NCBI GenBank assembly: GCA_035532835.1
Contig: DATKQG010000061.1
Location: 1 to 58,610 of the forward strand
Reading direction: 5' to 3'
Length of the DNA: 58,610 bases
From: Candidatus Dormiibacterota bacterium
GTDB lineage: Bacteria; Vulcanimicrobiota; Vulcanimicrobiia; Vulcanimicrobiales; Vulcanimicrobiaceae
Part shown: one piece after another, positions 25,282 to 34,613 of the stretch
Layout: each line of letters opens with the position of its first letter
How positions within the stretch are numbered: the stretch's first letter is position 1
Translations under genes and position numbers: made by a program
Notes under the pieces: model-generated
Databases searched by the model: none
Told to the model about the DNA's origin: nothing
Seen by the model: only the letters and a program-made list of their open reading frames with translations

Positions 25282-26283
25282 TTGCAAGCTCCATCCGGAG
25301 AGCCTTTCGTCGACGTAACGCGCGGCGATATCGTTGAATCCGTCCACAATGTCGCGGCTTGCGCCGGCGACGCGAAGGGGACGCTCCACCTCCAACTCGG
25401 CGACATCGATACGCCGATTTTTTTGCGCTCGACCGCAAAGCCGTTCATTGCGGCGGCGGCGATTGAAGCCGGCGTGCGCGATGCGTTCGGGTTGACGATG
25501 GAAGAGATCGCCGTGATGTCGGCATCGCATTCCGGCGAGTCGTTCCACGTAAACGCGGTGCAGTCGATCTTGCAGAAGATCGGGCTCGATGCGTCGGCGT
25601 TGCAGTGCGGCGCGCATGCGCCGTATAACGAGGCTGCGGCGGAAGCGCTGCGCGCGCAAGGCATCGTGCCGAGTGCGCTGCACAACAATTGCTCCGGGAA
25701 GCACGCTGGAATTCTCGCGCTCTCTCGCGTGATGGGGGCGGATCCGGCGTCGTATTTGGAACTGGAGCATCCGGCGCAGCGGGCCATCTTGGCGTTTTGC
25801 GCGCGAATGTCGGATGACGATCCGCACGCGTGGCCGCTGGGGGTGGACGGTTGCGGGATTCCGGTCTATGCCACAAGTTTGCGTAAAGGGGCGCTGGCGT
25901 TCGCGCGATTCGCTTCGCTCGAGGGGATCGAAGCGCGCGATGCGATGGCGCTCTTGGTGGTGCGGGATGCGATGGTTTCGCACCCGGAGTTCGTCGGCGG
26001 CACCCATACGCTCGACACCGATTTGATGCGGGTGGCGGGCGGGGCCATCGCTTGTAAGGCGGGTGCGGAGGGCGTTCACGGGGTGGCCGCAATTCCGCAG
26101 GGCCTTGGATTCGTCAGCAAAGTGATCGACGGAAGCAGCCGAGCGCGAGGGCCTTCGACGCTGGCGCTGCTCTCTCGCTTAGGCGTGCTGGATGCCGAAC
26201 GTGCCGCAAAACTCGATGGGTATGCTCGGCCGGTCGTGTATAATCGAGCGGGGCGCGTGGCCGGAGAGGTCCGCGCGCGATAG
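25282..26283 (+). CDS. L-asparaginase II family (thermolabile/Rhizobium type)
   Basis: A 333-residue protein of the asparaginase II family (PF06089-like), distinct from E. coli AnsA/AnsB. The SxxK-like FLRSTAKPFIAAAA, MSASHSGESFHV and the CSGKHAG motif in LHNNCSGKHAGIL are conserved in this group, as is GVDGCGIPVYA. It hydrolyses asparagine to aspartate and ammonia. The start is TTG 25282. It is followed 48 bases later by metH. Confidence 0.88.
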   Translation: MQAPSGEPFVDVTRGDIVESVHNVAACAGDAKGTLHLQLGDIDTPIFLRSTAKPFIAAAAIEAGVRDAFGLTMEEIAVMSASHSGESFHVNAVQSILQKIGLDASALQCGAHAPYNEAAAEALRAQGIVPSALHNNCSGKHAGILALSRVMGADPASYLELEHPAQRAILAFCARMSDDDPHAWPLGVDGCGIPVYATSLRKGALAFARFASLEGIEARDAMALLVVRDAMVSHPEFVGGTHTLDTDLMRVAGGAIACKAGAEGVHGVAAIPQGLGFVSKVIDGSSRARGPSTLALLSRLGVLDAERAAKLDGYARPVVYNRAGRVAGEVRAR

Positions 26284-26331
26284 TTTTACAGCAACTCCGT
26301 CGCCATCGAACAAGCGGGGAGAGGTAGAGAC

Positions 26332-29300
26332 ATGCACGAGTACTTACGCCTGCTCGGGGAGCGGGTACTTCTTTTTGACGGCGCCATGGGCACGCAGCTC
26401 ATGGATCTCGAGCTGACCGCGCAGGATTTCGGCGGAGAGCGCTACGCGGGCTGTAACGAAGCCTTGGTGCTGACCCGGCCCGATCTGGTGCGCGATATTC
26501 ATCGCTCGTATCTGCTTGCCGGCGCCGATGTGGTCGAAACGGATTCGTTTACGGCCTCGCGCTTGAAGCTGGACGAATATGGCTTAGGCGAGAAAACACT
26601 GGAGATCAACATCCGGGCGGCGCAGCTCGCGCGTGAAGCCTGCGATGAGATTGCCACGCCGGATCGTCCGCGGTTCGTTGCCGGCTCGATGGGGCCGACG
26701 GGGATGCTGGTTTCGTCGTCCGATCCCTCGCTCTCGAAGATTACCTATGCGGAGCTCGCCGATATCTATGGCGAGCAGGCGCGCGCGCTGGTGGACGGCG
26801 GCGTCGATCTGCTCTTGCTCGAGACGATGCAGGACATGCTCGAACTCAAGGCCGCGATCGCCGGCATCACGCGCGAATTCGCCAAGGGTCTGCGGCGCGT
26901 GCCGATTCAAGCGCAGCCGACGCTCATCACCGAAGGGCGGATGTTGCTTGGGACCGACGTGCGCGCGATGTGCGCGACGCTCGACGCGCTGCCGATCGAC
27001 GTGATCGGTTTGAACTGCTCGACGGGGCCCGCGCAAATGCGCGATTCGATCCGCTATCTTGCCGAAAACTCGCGCTGTTTCGTGAGCGTGATTCCGAACG
27101 CGGGATTGCCGTTGATGGGGCCTAAAGGCGAAACGATCTATCCCGAGTCGCCGAGCGAGCTCGCGCACGAGTTGGCGGAGTTCGTCTCGGAATTCGGCGT
27201 CAACGTCGTGGGCGGCTGTTGCGGCTCGACGCCGGAACACATTCGTGCGCTTCGTGCCGCGATCGACGCGACCGGCATCTCGCCGGCCCTGCGAACGCGG
27301 CTGGAATGGCTGCGCGCTCCGCGCGAAGTGATCGCGAGCGACGTCTCGCGCCCGCAGTACGCTGCAAGCGCGATGACCGCGATAGCGCTGGAGCAGGAGC
27401 CGCGCCCGCTCTTGGTCGGCGAACGAATCAACGCGCAGGGCTCGCGCAAGCTCAAGCGCCTGTTGCTGGAAGAGAACTACGACGAAATCGCCATGGTCGG
27501 GCGCGAACAGGTCGAAGGCGGCGCCCACGTGCTCGACGTCTGCTGCGCGCTCACCGAGCGTGTCGATGAAGACGAGCAGATGCGCCAGGTCGTTCGCAGG
27601 CTCGCGCAATCGGTTGAGGCTCCGCTCATGATCGATTCCACCGAGCCGCGCGTCATGCAGGTCGCGCTGGAAAACTATCCGGGGCGCGCCATCATCAATT
27701 CGGTGAATTTAGAAGCCGGACGCGGGAAGATCGATATCGTCGCGCCGCTCGCCGTCGAACACGGCGCGGCGCTCGTCGCGCTGACGATCGATGAGACCGG
27801 CATGGCGAAGACCGCCGCGCGTAAGCTCGAGGTGGCGCGGCGACTCTACGACATCATCGTAGGCGAATACGGCATCCCGCCGGGCGCGCTCATTTTCGAT
27901 GCGCTCACGTTCACGCTGGCTACCGGTGACCCGGAATTCGCCGATTCGGCCGTGGCGACGATCGAGGGCATTCGCGAGATCAAACGCGAGCTGCCGGGAG
28001 TTCTCACCTCGCTCGGCGTCTCGAACGTATCGTTCGGTCTCAAGCCGGCGGCCAGAGCGGCCATCAATTCGGTCTTTCTGCACCATTGCGTGCAGGCGGG
28101 CCTAGACGCGGCGCTCGTCAATCCGAAGGAAATTACGCCCTACGCCGAGGTCGACGCAACCGTGCGCGAACTCTGCGACGACCTCGTGTTCAACCGTCGC
28201 GCCGACGCGCTGGCGCGCGTGATCGAGCACTTCGAAAGCAGCGGTACGGCCGGAGCGATACAGCAAAGCACCGCCGACGAAGACGAAGCGCTGCCGATCG
28301 CGCAGCGCATCCACCAGGCGATTCTGCGACGCCGCAAGGACGGCATCGAACTGAAGATCGATGAAGCCCTGCAAGAGCGTTCGCCCGTTGCGGTGCTCAA
28401 CGAGATTTTGCTGCCCGCAATGAAAGACGTCGGCGATAAATTCGGAGCCGGCGAACTGATCCTTCCGTTCGTTTTACAGTCGGCCGAGGTGATGAAAAAG
28501 GCGGTCGCCCACCTCGAGCAATTCCTCGAGAAAAAAGAAGGCTCGACGAAAGGCACCGTGGTGCTTGCGACGGTCTTCGGCGACGTTCACGACATCGGCA
28601 AGAATCTCGTGAACACGATTCTCACCAACAACGGGTACACCGTGCACGATTTGGGCAAGCAAGTGCCGATGAATACGATCCTTGAGAAAGCCGTGGAAGT
28701 CGGTGCCGATGCGATCGGCCTCTCGGCACTCTTGGTATCGACGAGCAAACAGATGCCGATTTGCGTGCACGAGCAGGATACGCGCGGGCTTTCGTTCCCG
28801 GTGATCGTCGGCGGCGCCGCGATCAATCGCGATTTCGGGCGGCGTATCTCGCTGCTCGATGAAGGCGAGCGCTATTTCGCACCGGGGCTGTTCTATGCGA
28901 AGGATGCCTTCGAAGGTTTGGAACTGATGGACGCGCTTACGTCAGACCCGTCGGCGCGGATCGCGTTACTCGACCGAGCGAAATCGGAGGCGTTCGCGCA
29001 GCGGGATCGGGCGCGGTCGGCTGCGGTCGCCACGCCGGCGGTGCGCCGCATATCCGCGGTGAAACGGGAGCCCGCCGACGTTCCGACCCCGCCGTTCTGG
29101 GGAGCCCGAACCATCGAAGGCATCGACGTGCGCGAGTTGTGGCCGGCATTCGATTTGCGCTCGCTCTATCGGCTGTCGTGGGGCGCGAGTAACGCCAAAG
29201 GCGAGGCGTTCGACGCGCTGGTACGCGACGAATTCGAACCGCGTTTGCGACGCTACGAGCGCGAGTCGGAAAAGGGCGGGTTGCTCGAACCGCGGGTCGC

Positions 29301-29859
29301 GTACGGATATTTCCCGGCTGCGGGCCTCGGCGACGACGTGATCGTGTACGATCCGACCGATACGCAACGTGAGATCGCCCGCTTCCCGTTTGCTCGGCAA
29401 GCCGGCGGCGAGCATCTGTGTTTGGCCGATTATCTGCGCGAACCCGATCGTGGGGGCGCCTCGGACCTCATCGCGCTGCAGGTCGTCACGGTCGGCCGGC
29501 CGTCGTCCGAGCGGACCGATGCGCTGCAGCATGCCGGCGAATACAGCGAAGCGTACTTTCTCCACGGGTTTTCCGTGCAATCGGCGGAAGCGCTGGCGGA
29601 GTACGCGCACGCGCGCATTCGTGCCGAACTGGGCTTACCGGCCGGGCGCGGCAAGCGGTACTCGTGGGGCTACGGCGCCTGCCCGGATCTTTCGCAGCAT
29701 GAAATCGCGTTCGCGCTGCTCGATGCGACCGACCGGATCGGCGTCGCGCTGACCGAGGCGTTCCAGATGGTGCCGGAGCAATCCACGGCGGCGATCGTGA
29801 TGCATCACCCCAAGGCCTCGTATTTCAATGCTGCGGCCGTGCGAGAGTTGGCTTCGTAA
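26332..29859 (+). CDS. metH: Cobalamin-dependent methionine synthase
   Basis: A full-length 1175-residue MetH. The order is: homocysteine-binding domain with zinc ligands C229 (GLNCSTGP), C296 and C297 (GGCCGSTPEHI); pterin-binding domain (LLVGERINAQGSRK); B12 cap and binding domain with the lower axial histidine H753 (DVHDIGKNLV); and the AdoMet reactivation domain (RYSWGYGACPDLSQHE). It methylates homocysteine using methyl-tetrahydrofolate, and needs B12, for which a complete import system lies at 43-47.8 kb. The upstream gap is only 48 bases and holds no room for a riboswitch. Confidence 0.96.
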   Translation: MHEYLRLLGERVLLFDGAMGTQLMDLELTAQDFGGERYAGCNEALVLTRPDLVRDIHRSYLLAGADVVETDSFTASRLKLDEYGLGEKTLEINIRAAQLAREACDEIATPDRPRFVAGSMGPTGMLVSSSDPSLSKITYAELADIYGEQARALVDGGVDLLLLETMQDMLELKAAIAGITREFAKGLRRVPIQAQPTLITEGRMLLGTDVRAMCATLDALPIDVIGLNCSTGPAQMRDSIRYLAENSRCFVSVIPNAGLPLMGPKGETIYPESPSELAHELAEFVSEFGVNVVGGCCGSTPEHIRALRAAIDATGISPALRTRLEWLRAPREVIASDVSRPQYAASAMTAIALEQEPRPLLVGERINAQGSRKLKRLLLEENYDEIAMVGREQVEGGAHVLDVCCALTERVDEDEQMRQVVRRLAQSVEAPLMIDSTEPRVMQVALENYPGRAIINSVNLEAGRGKIDIVAPLAVEHGAALVALTIDETGMAKTAARKLEVARRLYDIIVGEYGIPPGALIFDALTFTLATGDPEFADSAVATIEGIREIKRELPGVLTSLGVSNVSFGLKPAARAAINSVFLHHCVQAGLDAALVNPKEITPYAEVDATVRELCDDLVFNRRADALARVIEHFESSGTAGAIQQSTADEDEALPIAQRIHQAILRRRKDGIELKIDEALQERSPVAVLNEILLPAMKDVGDKFGAGELILPFVLQSAEVMKKAVAHLEQFLEKKEGSTKGTVVLATVFGDVHDIGKNLVNTILTNNGYTVHDLGKQVPMNTILEKAVEVGADAIGLSALLVSTSKQMPICVHEQDTRGLSFPVIVGGAAINRDFGRRISLLDEGERYFAPGLFYAKDAFEGLELMDALTSDPSARIALLDRAKSEAFAQRDRARSAAVATPAVRRISAVKREPADVPTPPFWGARTIEGIDVRELWPAFDLRSLYRLSWGASNAKGEAFDALVRDEFEPRLRRYERESEKGGLLEPRVAYGYFPAAGLGDDVIVYDPTDTQREIARFPFARQAGGEHLCLADYLREPDRGGASDLIALQVVTVGRPSSERTDALQHAGEYSEAYFLHGFSVQSAEALAEYAHARIRAELGLPAGRGKRYSWGYGACPDLSQHEIAFALLDATDRIGVALTEAFQMVPEQSTAAIVMHHPKASYFNAAAVRELAS

Positions 29860-29913
29860 CCCAAGGTCCCGCGGTCGCAGGTAGGGATGGCGTGCGGCGC
29901 GGGCCAATCCCGG

Positions 29914-31152
29914 ATGGCTATGCACCTCTCTCGCTCGTTCCGCGCGCTCGCAGCGCTTCTATGTGCCGCGTCCGTGGCCGCCTGCTCCCATTCCACCTCG
30001 TCGTCGGGCGCAGGCGCAAGCCCGGCACCCGCCGCCATCAAAATCGGCATCGACCTGCCGCTCTCCGGAGCCGATGCCTCGGTCGGGCGCAGCACCCTCA
30101 ACGGGATGCTGCTGGCGATCTCCCAGGCGAACGCCAAGGGTCTGCCGGGCAAGTTCAAGCTCGAAACCATGCAGCTCGACGATGCCGTCCAAGGCGTCCA
30201 CAGCCCGGAGCAGGGTGTCTCGAACGTGAAAACGATGATCGCCGATCCGAGCGTGCTCGCTATGCTCGGCCCCTATAACTCGAACGTGGCCTCGGCGGAA
30301 ATTCCGGTAACGAACGGGGCGGGCCTCGCGCAGATTAGTCCGTCCGCCGTCAGCGACGGCTTGACGCTTGGAGCGGATGCCGCAACGCTGCGCCGTAATA
30401 ACCCGGCCCAGAACGCCTTTTTCCGCGTCTGCACGACCGATTCGCGGCAGGGCTCGGCGGCGGCGGCATTCGCGCTGAAGTTCGGGTGGAAGAAGGCCTA
30501 CATCATCGATGACGACGAGACCTACGGGCTCGATCTGGCGAACGTTTTCGAGCACGATTTCGCCGCTAAAGGCGGTACGATTCTCGGGCACGATCACATT
30601 GCGAAGAATACGCAAGATTTCAAATCGTTGCTCACTAAAATCGCGGCGACCAAGCCCGACCTCATCTTTTTCGGCGGAACCACCTCGACCGGAGCCGGCT
30701 TGATCCGGCAGCAAATGTTCGATACGGGTCTGGGTAAAGTGGCGTTCATGGGCGGCGACGGCATTCCGGATATCGCTACGGTCGCCGGTCCGCGCGCTGA
30801 CGGCACCTATTATACGCTAGCCGCTCCCAACGCGCAGAAGCTTCCGTCCGCGCAGGCCTTCATCAAGGCCTACGAAGCCGCGTACCATAAGCCGATCGGC
30901 CCCTACAGCGCGAACGCCTATGCCGCCGCGCAGGTGGCGATCGTGGCGATCGAGCATGCGATCGTCGCCGCCGGAAACGCCATGCCGACGCGGGCGCAAG
31001 TGCTCGCGCAGGTCGCGAAAACCACCGACGTTCGCACGCCGATCGGCCCGATCAGCTTCGATGCGAACGGCGATGTGAAACAGCCCGTGCTCTCGCTGTA
31101 TACGATCAAGAATGGGAAACCCGTTTTTCTCGATCAGATCAATCTGAAATAG
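29914..31152 (+). CDS. livK: Branched-chain amino-acid ABC transporter substrate-binding lipoprotein
   Basis: A 412-residue periplasmic binding protein of the Leu/Ile/Val family. A signal peptide with lipobox (LCAASVAAC) is followed by a Ser/Gly/Ala-rich tether and the type I fold beginning IKIGIDLPLSGADAS. The start is taken at ATG 29914; ATG 29887 and 29920 are in frame, and a GGTAGGG abuts 29887 too closely to be decisive. It is the first gene of a five-gene liv operon and captures the substrate for the permeases. Confidence 0.9.
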   Translation: MAMHLSRSFRALAALLCAASVAACSHSTSSSGAGASPAPAAIKIGIDLPLSGADASVGRSTLNGMLLAISQANAKGLPGKFKLETMQLDDAVQGVHSPEQGVSNVKTMIADPSVLAMLGPYNSNVASAEIPVTNGAGLAQISPSAVSDGLTLGADAATLRRNNPAQNAFFRVCTTDSRQGSAAAAFALKFGWKKAYIIDDDETYGLDLANVFEHDFAAKGGTILGHDHIAKNTQDFKSLLTKIAATKPDLIFFGGTTSTGAGLIRQQMFDTGLGKVAFMGGDGIPDIATVAGPRADGTYYTLAAPNAQKLPSAQAFIKAYEAAYHKPIGPYSANAYAAAQVAIVAIEHAIVAAGNAMPTRAQVLAQVAKTTDVRTPIGPISFDANGDVKQPVLSLYTIKNGKPVFLDQINLK

Positions 31153-31153
31153 C

Positions 31154-32065
31154 GTGCACGAGTTTCTCGCGCAACTCGTCAACGGTATCTCGCTGGGCGG
31201 AATCTACGCGCTGATCGCGATCGGGTACACCATGGTGTACGGAATCGTCGAACTGATCAATTTCGCGCACGGCGACGTCTACACGCTCGGCTCGTTCTTC
31301 TCGCTCGCCATCCTCACCGCGCTGGGCGCTACCGGGGAACTACACGGAAGCGTGCTGGTGATCGACGTCGCGCTTTCGCTCGTGGGCGCGGCCGTATGTT
31401 GCGGCTTGATCGGCGTGTTGATCGAACGGCTCGCCTATCGTCGCTTGCGCAACGCCCCGCGATTGGCTCCGCTCATAACCGCGATCGGCGTTTCTTTTAT
31501 TCTTGAGAACGTGATGCAAGCGTGGAAGGGCTCGGCCCCGCTACCGTTCCCGGACGTGCTCCCTAATCCGACGTTCGCGCTCGGTCCGGTCAGCGTCTCG
31601 ATGCAGCAACTCGTCGTCGTCGCGCTCGCGCTGGTCGCGATGATCTCCCTGCAGATCTTCGTCTCTCGCTCGAAGACGGGTAAAGCGATGCGGGCGGTCG
31701 CGCAGGATCGGCAGGCGGCGCTCCTGATGGGCATCGACGTCAACCGCACGATTGCGATCACGTTCTTGATCGCCGGAGTGCTGGCGGGAATCGGCGGCTT
31801 CGTCTCGGGCGTGTACTATCAATCGACGTGGTTTCTCAACGGCTTCGGCGCCGGGCTCAAAGCATTCACGGCAGCGGTTCTGGGTGGGATCGGTAACCTG
31901 CCGGGGGCGATGCTCGGCGGCTTTTCCATCGGCATCATCGAGTCGTTCGCAACCTGGAAACTCGGTGGCCAATGGAGTAACGTAACGGTTTTTGCGATTT
32001 TGGTGATCGTCTTGATCGTGCGCCCCTCCGGTCTGCTCGGCCGTCGTACGCAGGAGAAGGTATGA
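31154..32065 (+). CDS. livH: Branched-chain amino-acid ABC transporter permease LivH
   Basis: A 303-residue inner-membrane permease starting at GTG 31154, one base after the livK stop. The N-terminus NGISLGGIYALIAIGYTMVY and the EAA-like loop SKTGKAMRAVAQDRQAALLM are characteristic of LivH. It forms the translocation path with LivM. Its stop overlaps livM by four bases. Confidence 0.94.
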   Translation: MHEFLAQLVNGISLGGIYALIAIGYTMVYGIVELINFAHGDVYTLGSFFSLAILTALGATGELHGSVLVIDVALSLVGAAVCCGLIGVLIERLAYRRLRNAPRLAPLITAIGVSFILENVMQAWKGSAPLPFPDVLPNPTFALGPVSVSMQQLVVVALALVAMISLQIFVSRSKTGKAMRAVAQDRQAALLMGIDVNRTIAITFLIAGVLAGIGGFVSGVYYQSTWFLNGFGAGLKAFTAAVLGGIGNLPGAMLGGFSIGIIESFATWKLGGQWSNVTVFAILVIVLIVRPSGLLGRRTQEKV

Positions 32066-33135
32066 TCTACGCGGTCGCTGCCGCGATCGTCCTCTTTGCC
32101 GTCGCCATCGGCCGCATGCGCGGCGCGCGGGTGCGCGGCTTCGCTCTGGCGGCCTTTGCGATCGTCCTCGCACTGGTTCCGTTGGTGGTGCGTAACGATG
32201 CGTCGATCAACACGCTTGCCGATGTCGGAATCTACGTGATGCTCGCGCTGGGCCTGAACATCACCGTCGGCTATGCCGGGCTCCTGGATTTAGGCTATGC
32301 GGCGTTTTTCTCGATTGGCGCGTATGCGTACGGCATGTTGGCCAGCCCCCAATTCGGCCTGCACTGGCCTTTTTGGGCGCTGTTGTTCGTCGGCGCCGGG
32401 CTCGCGGCGTTGTTCGGATTTTTACTCGGTGCGCCGACGTTGCGTCTGCACGGCGATTATCTCGCCATCGTCACGTTGGGCTTCGGATTGATCGTTCCGC
32501 AGATCTTTCAGAACCTTACCCGATACACCGGCGGCCCCAACGGGATTAGCGGCCTCGATACGCCGGCCTTCTTCGGGCATTCGTTCGGTCAGAGCGCCGT
32601 GCCGTTTTACTACGTGGTGCTCGCGATCGTGGCGATCGTGATTCTCTTGGTCAACAATTTGCGAGAGAGCCGCCTAGGCCGCGCGTGGATGGCGATGCGT
32701 GAAGATCCGCTCGCAGCCAAGCACGTCGGCATCAATACGACCGGCGTGCAAATCGCCGCATTCGCCTTCGGCGCGGCGATCGCGGGCTTGGCGGGCGTCA
32801 TCTTTGCGGCAAAATTAAGCCTGGTCTCCCCCGATCTCTTCACGTATCAGACGAGCATCTTGGTGCTTTCGATGGTCGTTCTGGGCGGCATGGGCAATAT
32901 TCCGGGCGTCATTATCGGCGCCGTGCTACTCGCTCTGGTTAATGGCTTCGTGTTGCCGCAAATTAACGGCTTGGTCAACGGTGCGCTGCACACGCACCTC
33001 GATCTCACCAACTACAATTTCTTTATCTACGGCGCGATCTTGGTTGCGTTGATGCTCTTTCGTCCCGAAGGTCTGCTCCCGAATCGCGAACGCCAACAAG
33101 AATTACATGCCGCAACCCCGACGGAGTCGGTCTGA
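32062..33135 (+). CDS. livM: Branched-chain amino-acid ABC transporter permease LivM
   Basis: A 357-residue polytopic permease with the conserved LNITVGYAGLLDLGYAAFFS segment and the coupling loop SRLGRAWMAMREDPLAAKHV. It starts at ATG within the ATGA overlap with livH and ends directly against the GTG of livG, so it belongs to the same coupled operon. Confidence 0.94.
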   Translation: MIYAVAAAIVLFAVAIGRMRGARVRGFALAAFAIVLALVPLVVRNDASINTLADVGIYVMLALGLNITVGYAGLLDLGYAAFFSIGAYAYGMLASPQFGLHWPFWALLFVGAGLAALFGFLLGAPTLRLHGDYLAIVTLGFGLIVPQIFQNLTRYTGGPNGISGLDTPAFFGHSFGQSAVPFYYVVLAIVAIVILLVNNLRESRLGRAWMAMREDPLAAKHVGINTTGVQIAAFAFGAAIAGLAGVIFAAKLSLVSPDLFTYQTSILVLSMVVLGGMGNIPGVIIGAVLLALVNGFVLPQINGLVNGALHTHLDLTNYNFFIYGAILVALMLFRPEGLLPNRERQQELHAATPTESV

Positions 33136-33903
33136 GTGGCTTTGCTGGAGATCGCGCGGGTAGAGAAACGCTTCGGCAATCTTACCGCGGTGAAGAGCCT
33201 CGATTTGAACGTAGCGGCCGGCACGATCGCCGGAGTGATCGGCCCGAACGGCGCCGGGAAATCGACCGTCTTCAACCTCATCACGGGGGTCTATCGGCCC
33301 GATGCCGGCGAGGTGCGTTTTGAGGGGAGCCGCATCGACGGCCGCCCGACCTATCGGGTCGCCCGGCGCGGGATTGCGCGAACGTTTCAAAACTTGCGAC
33401 TCTTCGGTCATCTCGACGCGGTCGAAAACGTCTTGATCGGCGAGCACGGAAAATTGCGTGCCAATGCTTTCGATTCGCTGCTGCACGTTCCGCGCGAGCG
33501 ACGCGAGGAACTCGCGGCTCGCGAACGAGCGATCGATTTGCTGGCGTTCGTCGGCTTACGCGACGTCGGGTCGCAGTTCGCACGGAACCTTTCGTACGGC
33601 TCGCAGCGACGTTTGGAAATCGCGCGCGCGCTCGCGGGCGATCCGCGGCTCTTGCTGCTCGACGAGCCTGCCGCCGGTATGAATCCAACCGAAAAAGGTT
33701 CGCTGGTAGATTTGATCCATGCGATCCGCGACCGCGGGGTGACGGTGATCTTGATCGAACACGACATGGGTTTGGTCATGCAACTCTGCGAAACGATCGC
33801 GGTGCTGGATTACGGCGAAAAAATCGCGGAGGGCGATCCGGCGAGCATCCGCTCGAACGCGCGCGTGATCGAAGCGTATCTCGGCGTCGAGGCGCCGGCG
33901 TGA
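33136..33903 (+). CDS. livG: Branched-chain amino-acid ABC transporter ATPase LivG
   Basis: A 255-residue ATPase with Walker A GPNGAGKST, signature LSYGSQRRLEIARAL, Walker B LLLLDEPAAGMNPTE and the switch histidine in LIEHDMGLVM. GIARTFQNLRLF is the LivG-type Q-loop. It starts at GTG immediately after the livM stop and overlaps livF by four bases. Confidence 0.95.
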   Translation: MALLEIARVEKRFGNLTAVKSLDLNVAAGTIAGVIGPNGAGKSTVFNLITGVYRPDAGEVRFEGSRIDGRPTYRVARRGIARTFQNLRLFGHLDAVENVLIGEHGKLRANAFDSLLHVPRERREELAARERAIDLLAFVGLRDVGSQFARNLSYGSQRRLEIARALAGDPRLLLLDEPAAGMNPTEKGSLVDLIHAIRDRGVTVILIEHDMGLVMQLCETIAVLDYGEKIAEGDPASIRSNARVIEAYLGVEAPA

Positions 33904-34613
33904 GCGCGCTCCTCGACATTGCCGATCTCGACGTGCGGTACGGCGGCATCCGCGCGCTGCATGGGATCTCGTTACACGTCGAAGAGGGTGAGATCGTGGC
34001 GTTGCTCGGTGCGAACGGTGCCGGAAAGACGACCACGCTGCGTGCCGTGAGCGGCCTGATCCGCGCGCATAGCGGGCGGATAGCTTTCGCGGGGAGCGAT
34101 ACGTCGCGACGGCCCGCGAACGAGATCGCCCGCATCGGCCTCGGCCACGTACCGGAGGGACGGCGCGTCTTCGCGCGGATGAACGTACGCGAAAATCTCG
34201 AGTTGGGTGCGTACGCGGTCGCATCCGCCAAGATCGTGCGCGAGCGATTCGAGGAAGTCTTGGCCATATTCCCGCGTCTGCACGAGCGGCTGGATCAGTT
34301 CGCCGGAACGCTGTCGGGTGGAGAGCAGCAAATGCTCGCCATCGGTCGCGCGCTCATGAGCGCTCCGCGTCTGTTGCTCTTGGACGAACCCTCGCTCGGC
34401 CTATCGCCGTTGCTCGTGCAGACGATTTTTTCGGTGATACGGAATATCCACGCGCGCGGCACGACGGTACTGCTGGTGGAACAGAACGCTCGCCAAGCGC
34501 TCGGGATCGCGAGCCGCGGTTACGTGTTGGAGAACGGCCGCATCGCGCGCGAGGACCGAGCGTCGAATCTTCTGGGCGATCCCGCGGTCGTGGCCGCCTA
34601 CCTCGGCGGGTAG
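33900..34613 (+). CDS. livF: Branched-chain amino-acid ABC transporter ATPase LivF
   Basis: A 237-residue ATPase: Walker A GANGAGKTT, signature LSGGEQQMLAIGRAL, Walker B LLLLDEPSLGLSP, and LVEQNARQAL in place of the usual switch segment, as in LivF. It begins at GTG within the four-base overlap and completes the KHMGF set. Its end overlaps the convergent fatty acid synthase gene by 16 bases. Confidence 0.95.
   Translation: MSALLDIADLDVRYGGIRALHGISLHVEEGEIVALLGANGAGKTTTLRAVSGLIRAHSGRIAFAGSDTSRRPANEIARIGLGHVPEGRRVFARMNVRENLELGAYAVASAKIVRERFEEVLAIFPRLHERLDQFAGTLSGGEQQMLAIGRALMSAPRLLLLDEPSLGLSPLLVQTIFSVIRNIHARGTTVLLVEQNARQALGIASRGYVLENGRIAREDRASNLLGDPAVVAAYLGG

Noticed and set aside
26284-26331. 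SAM or SAH riboswitch upstream of metH
   Set aside because: The gap to the asparaginase gene is 48 bases, too short, and no aptamer consensus is visible.
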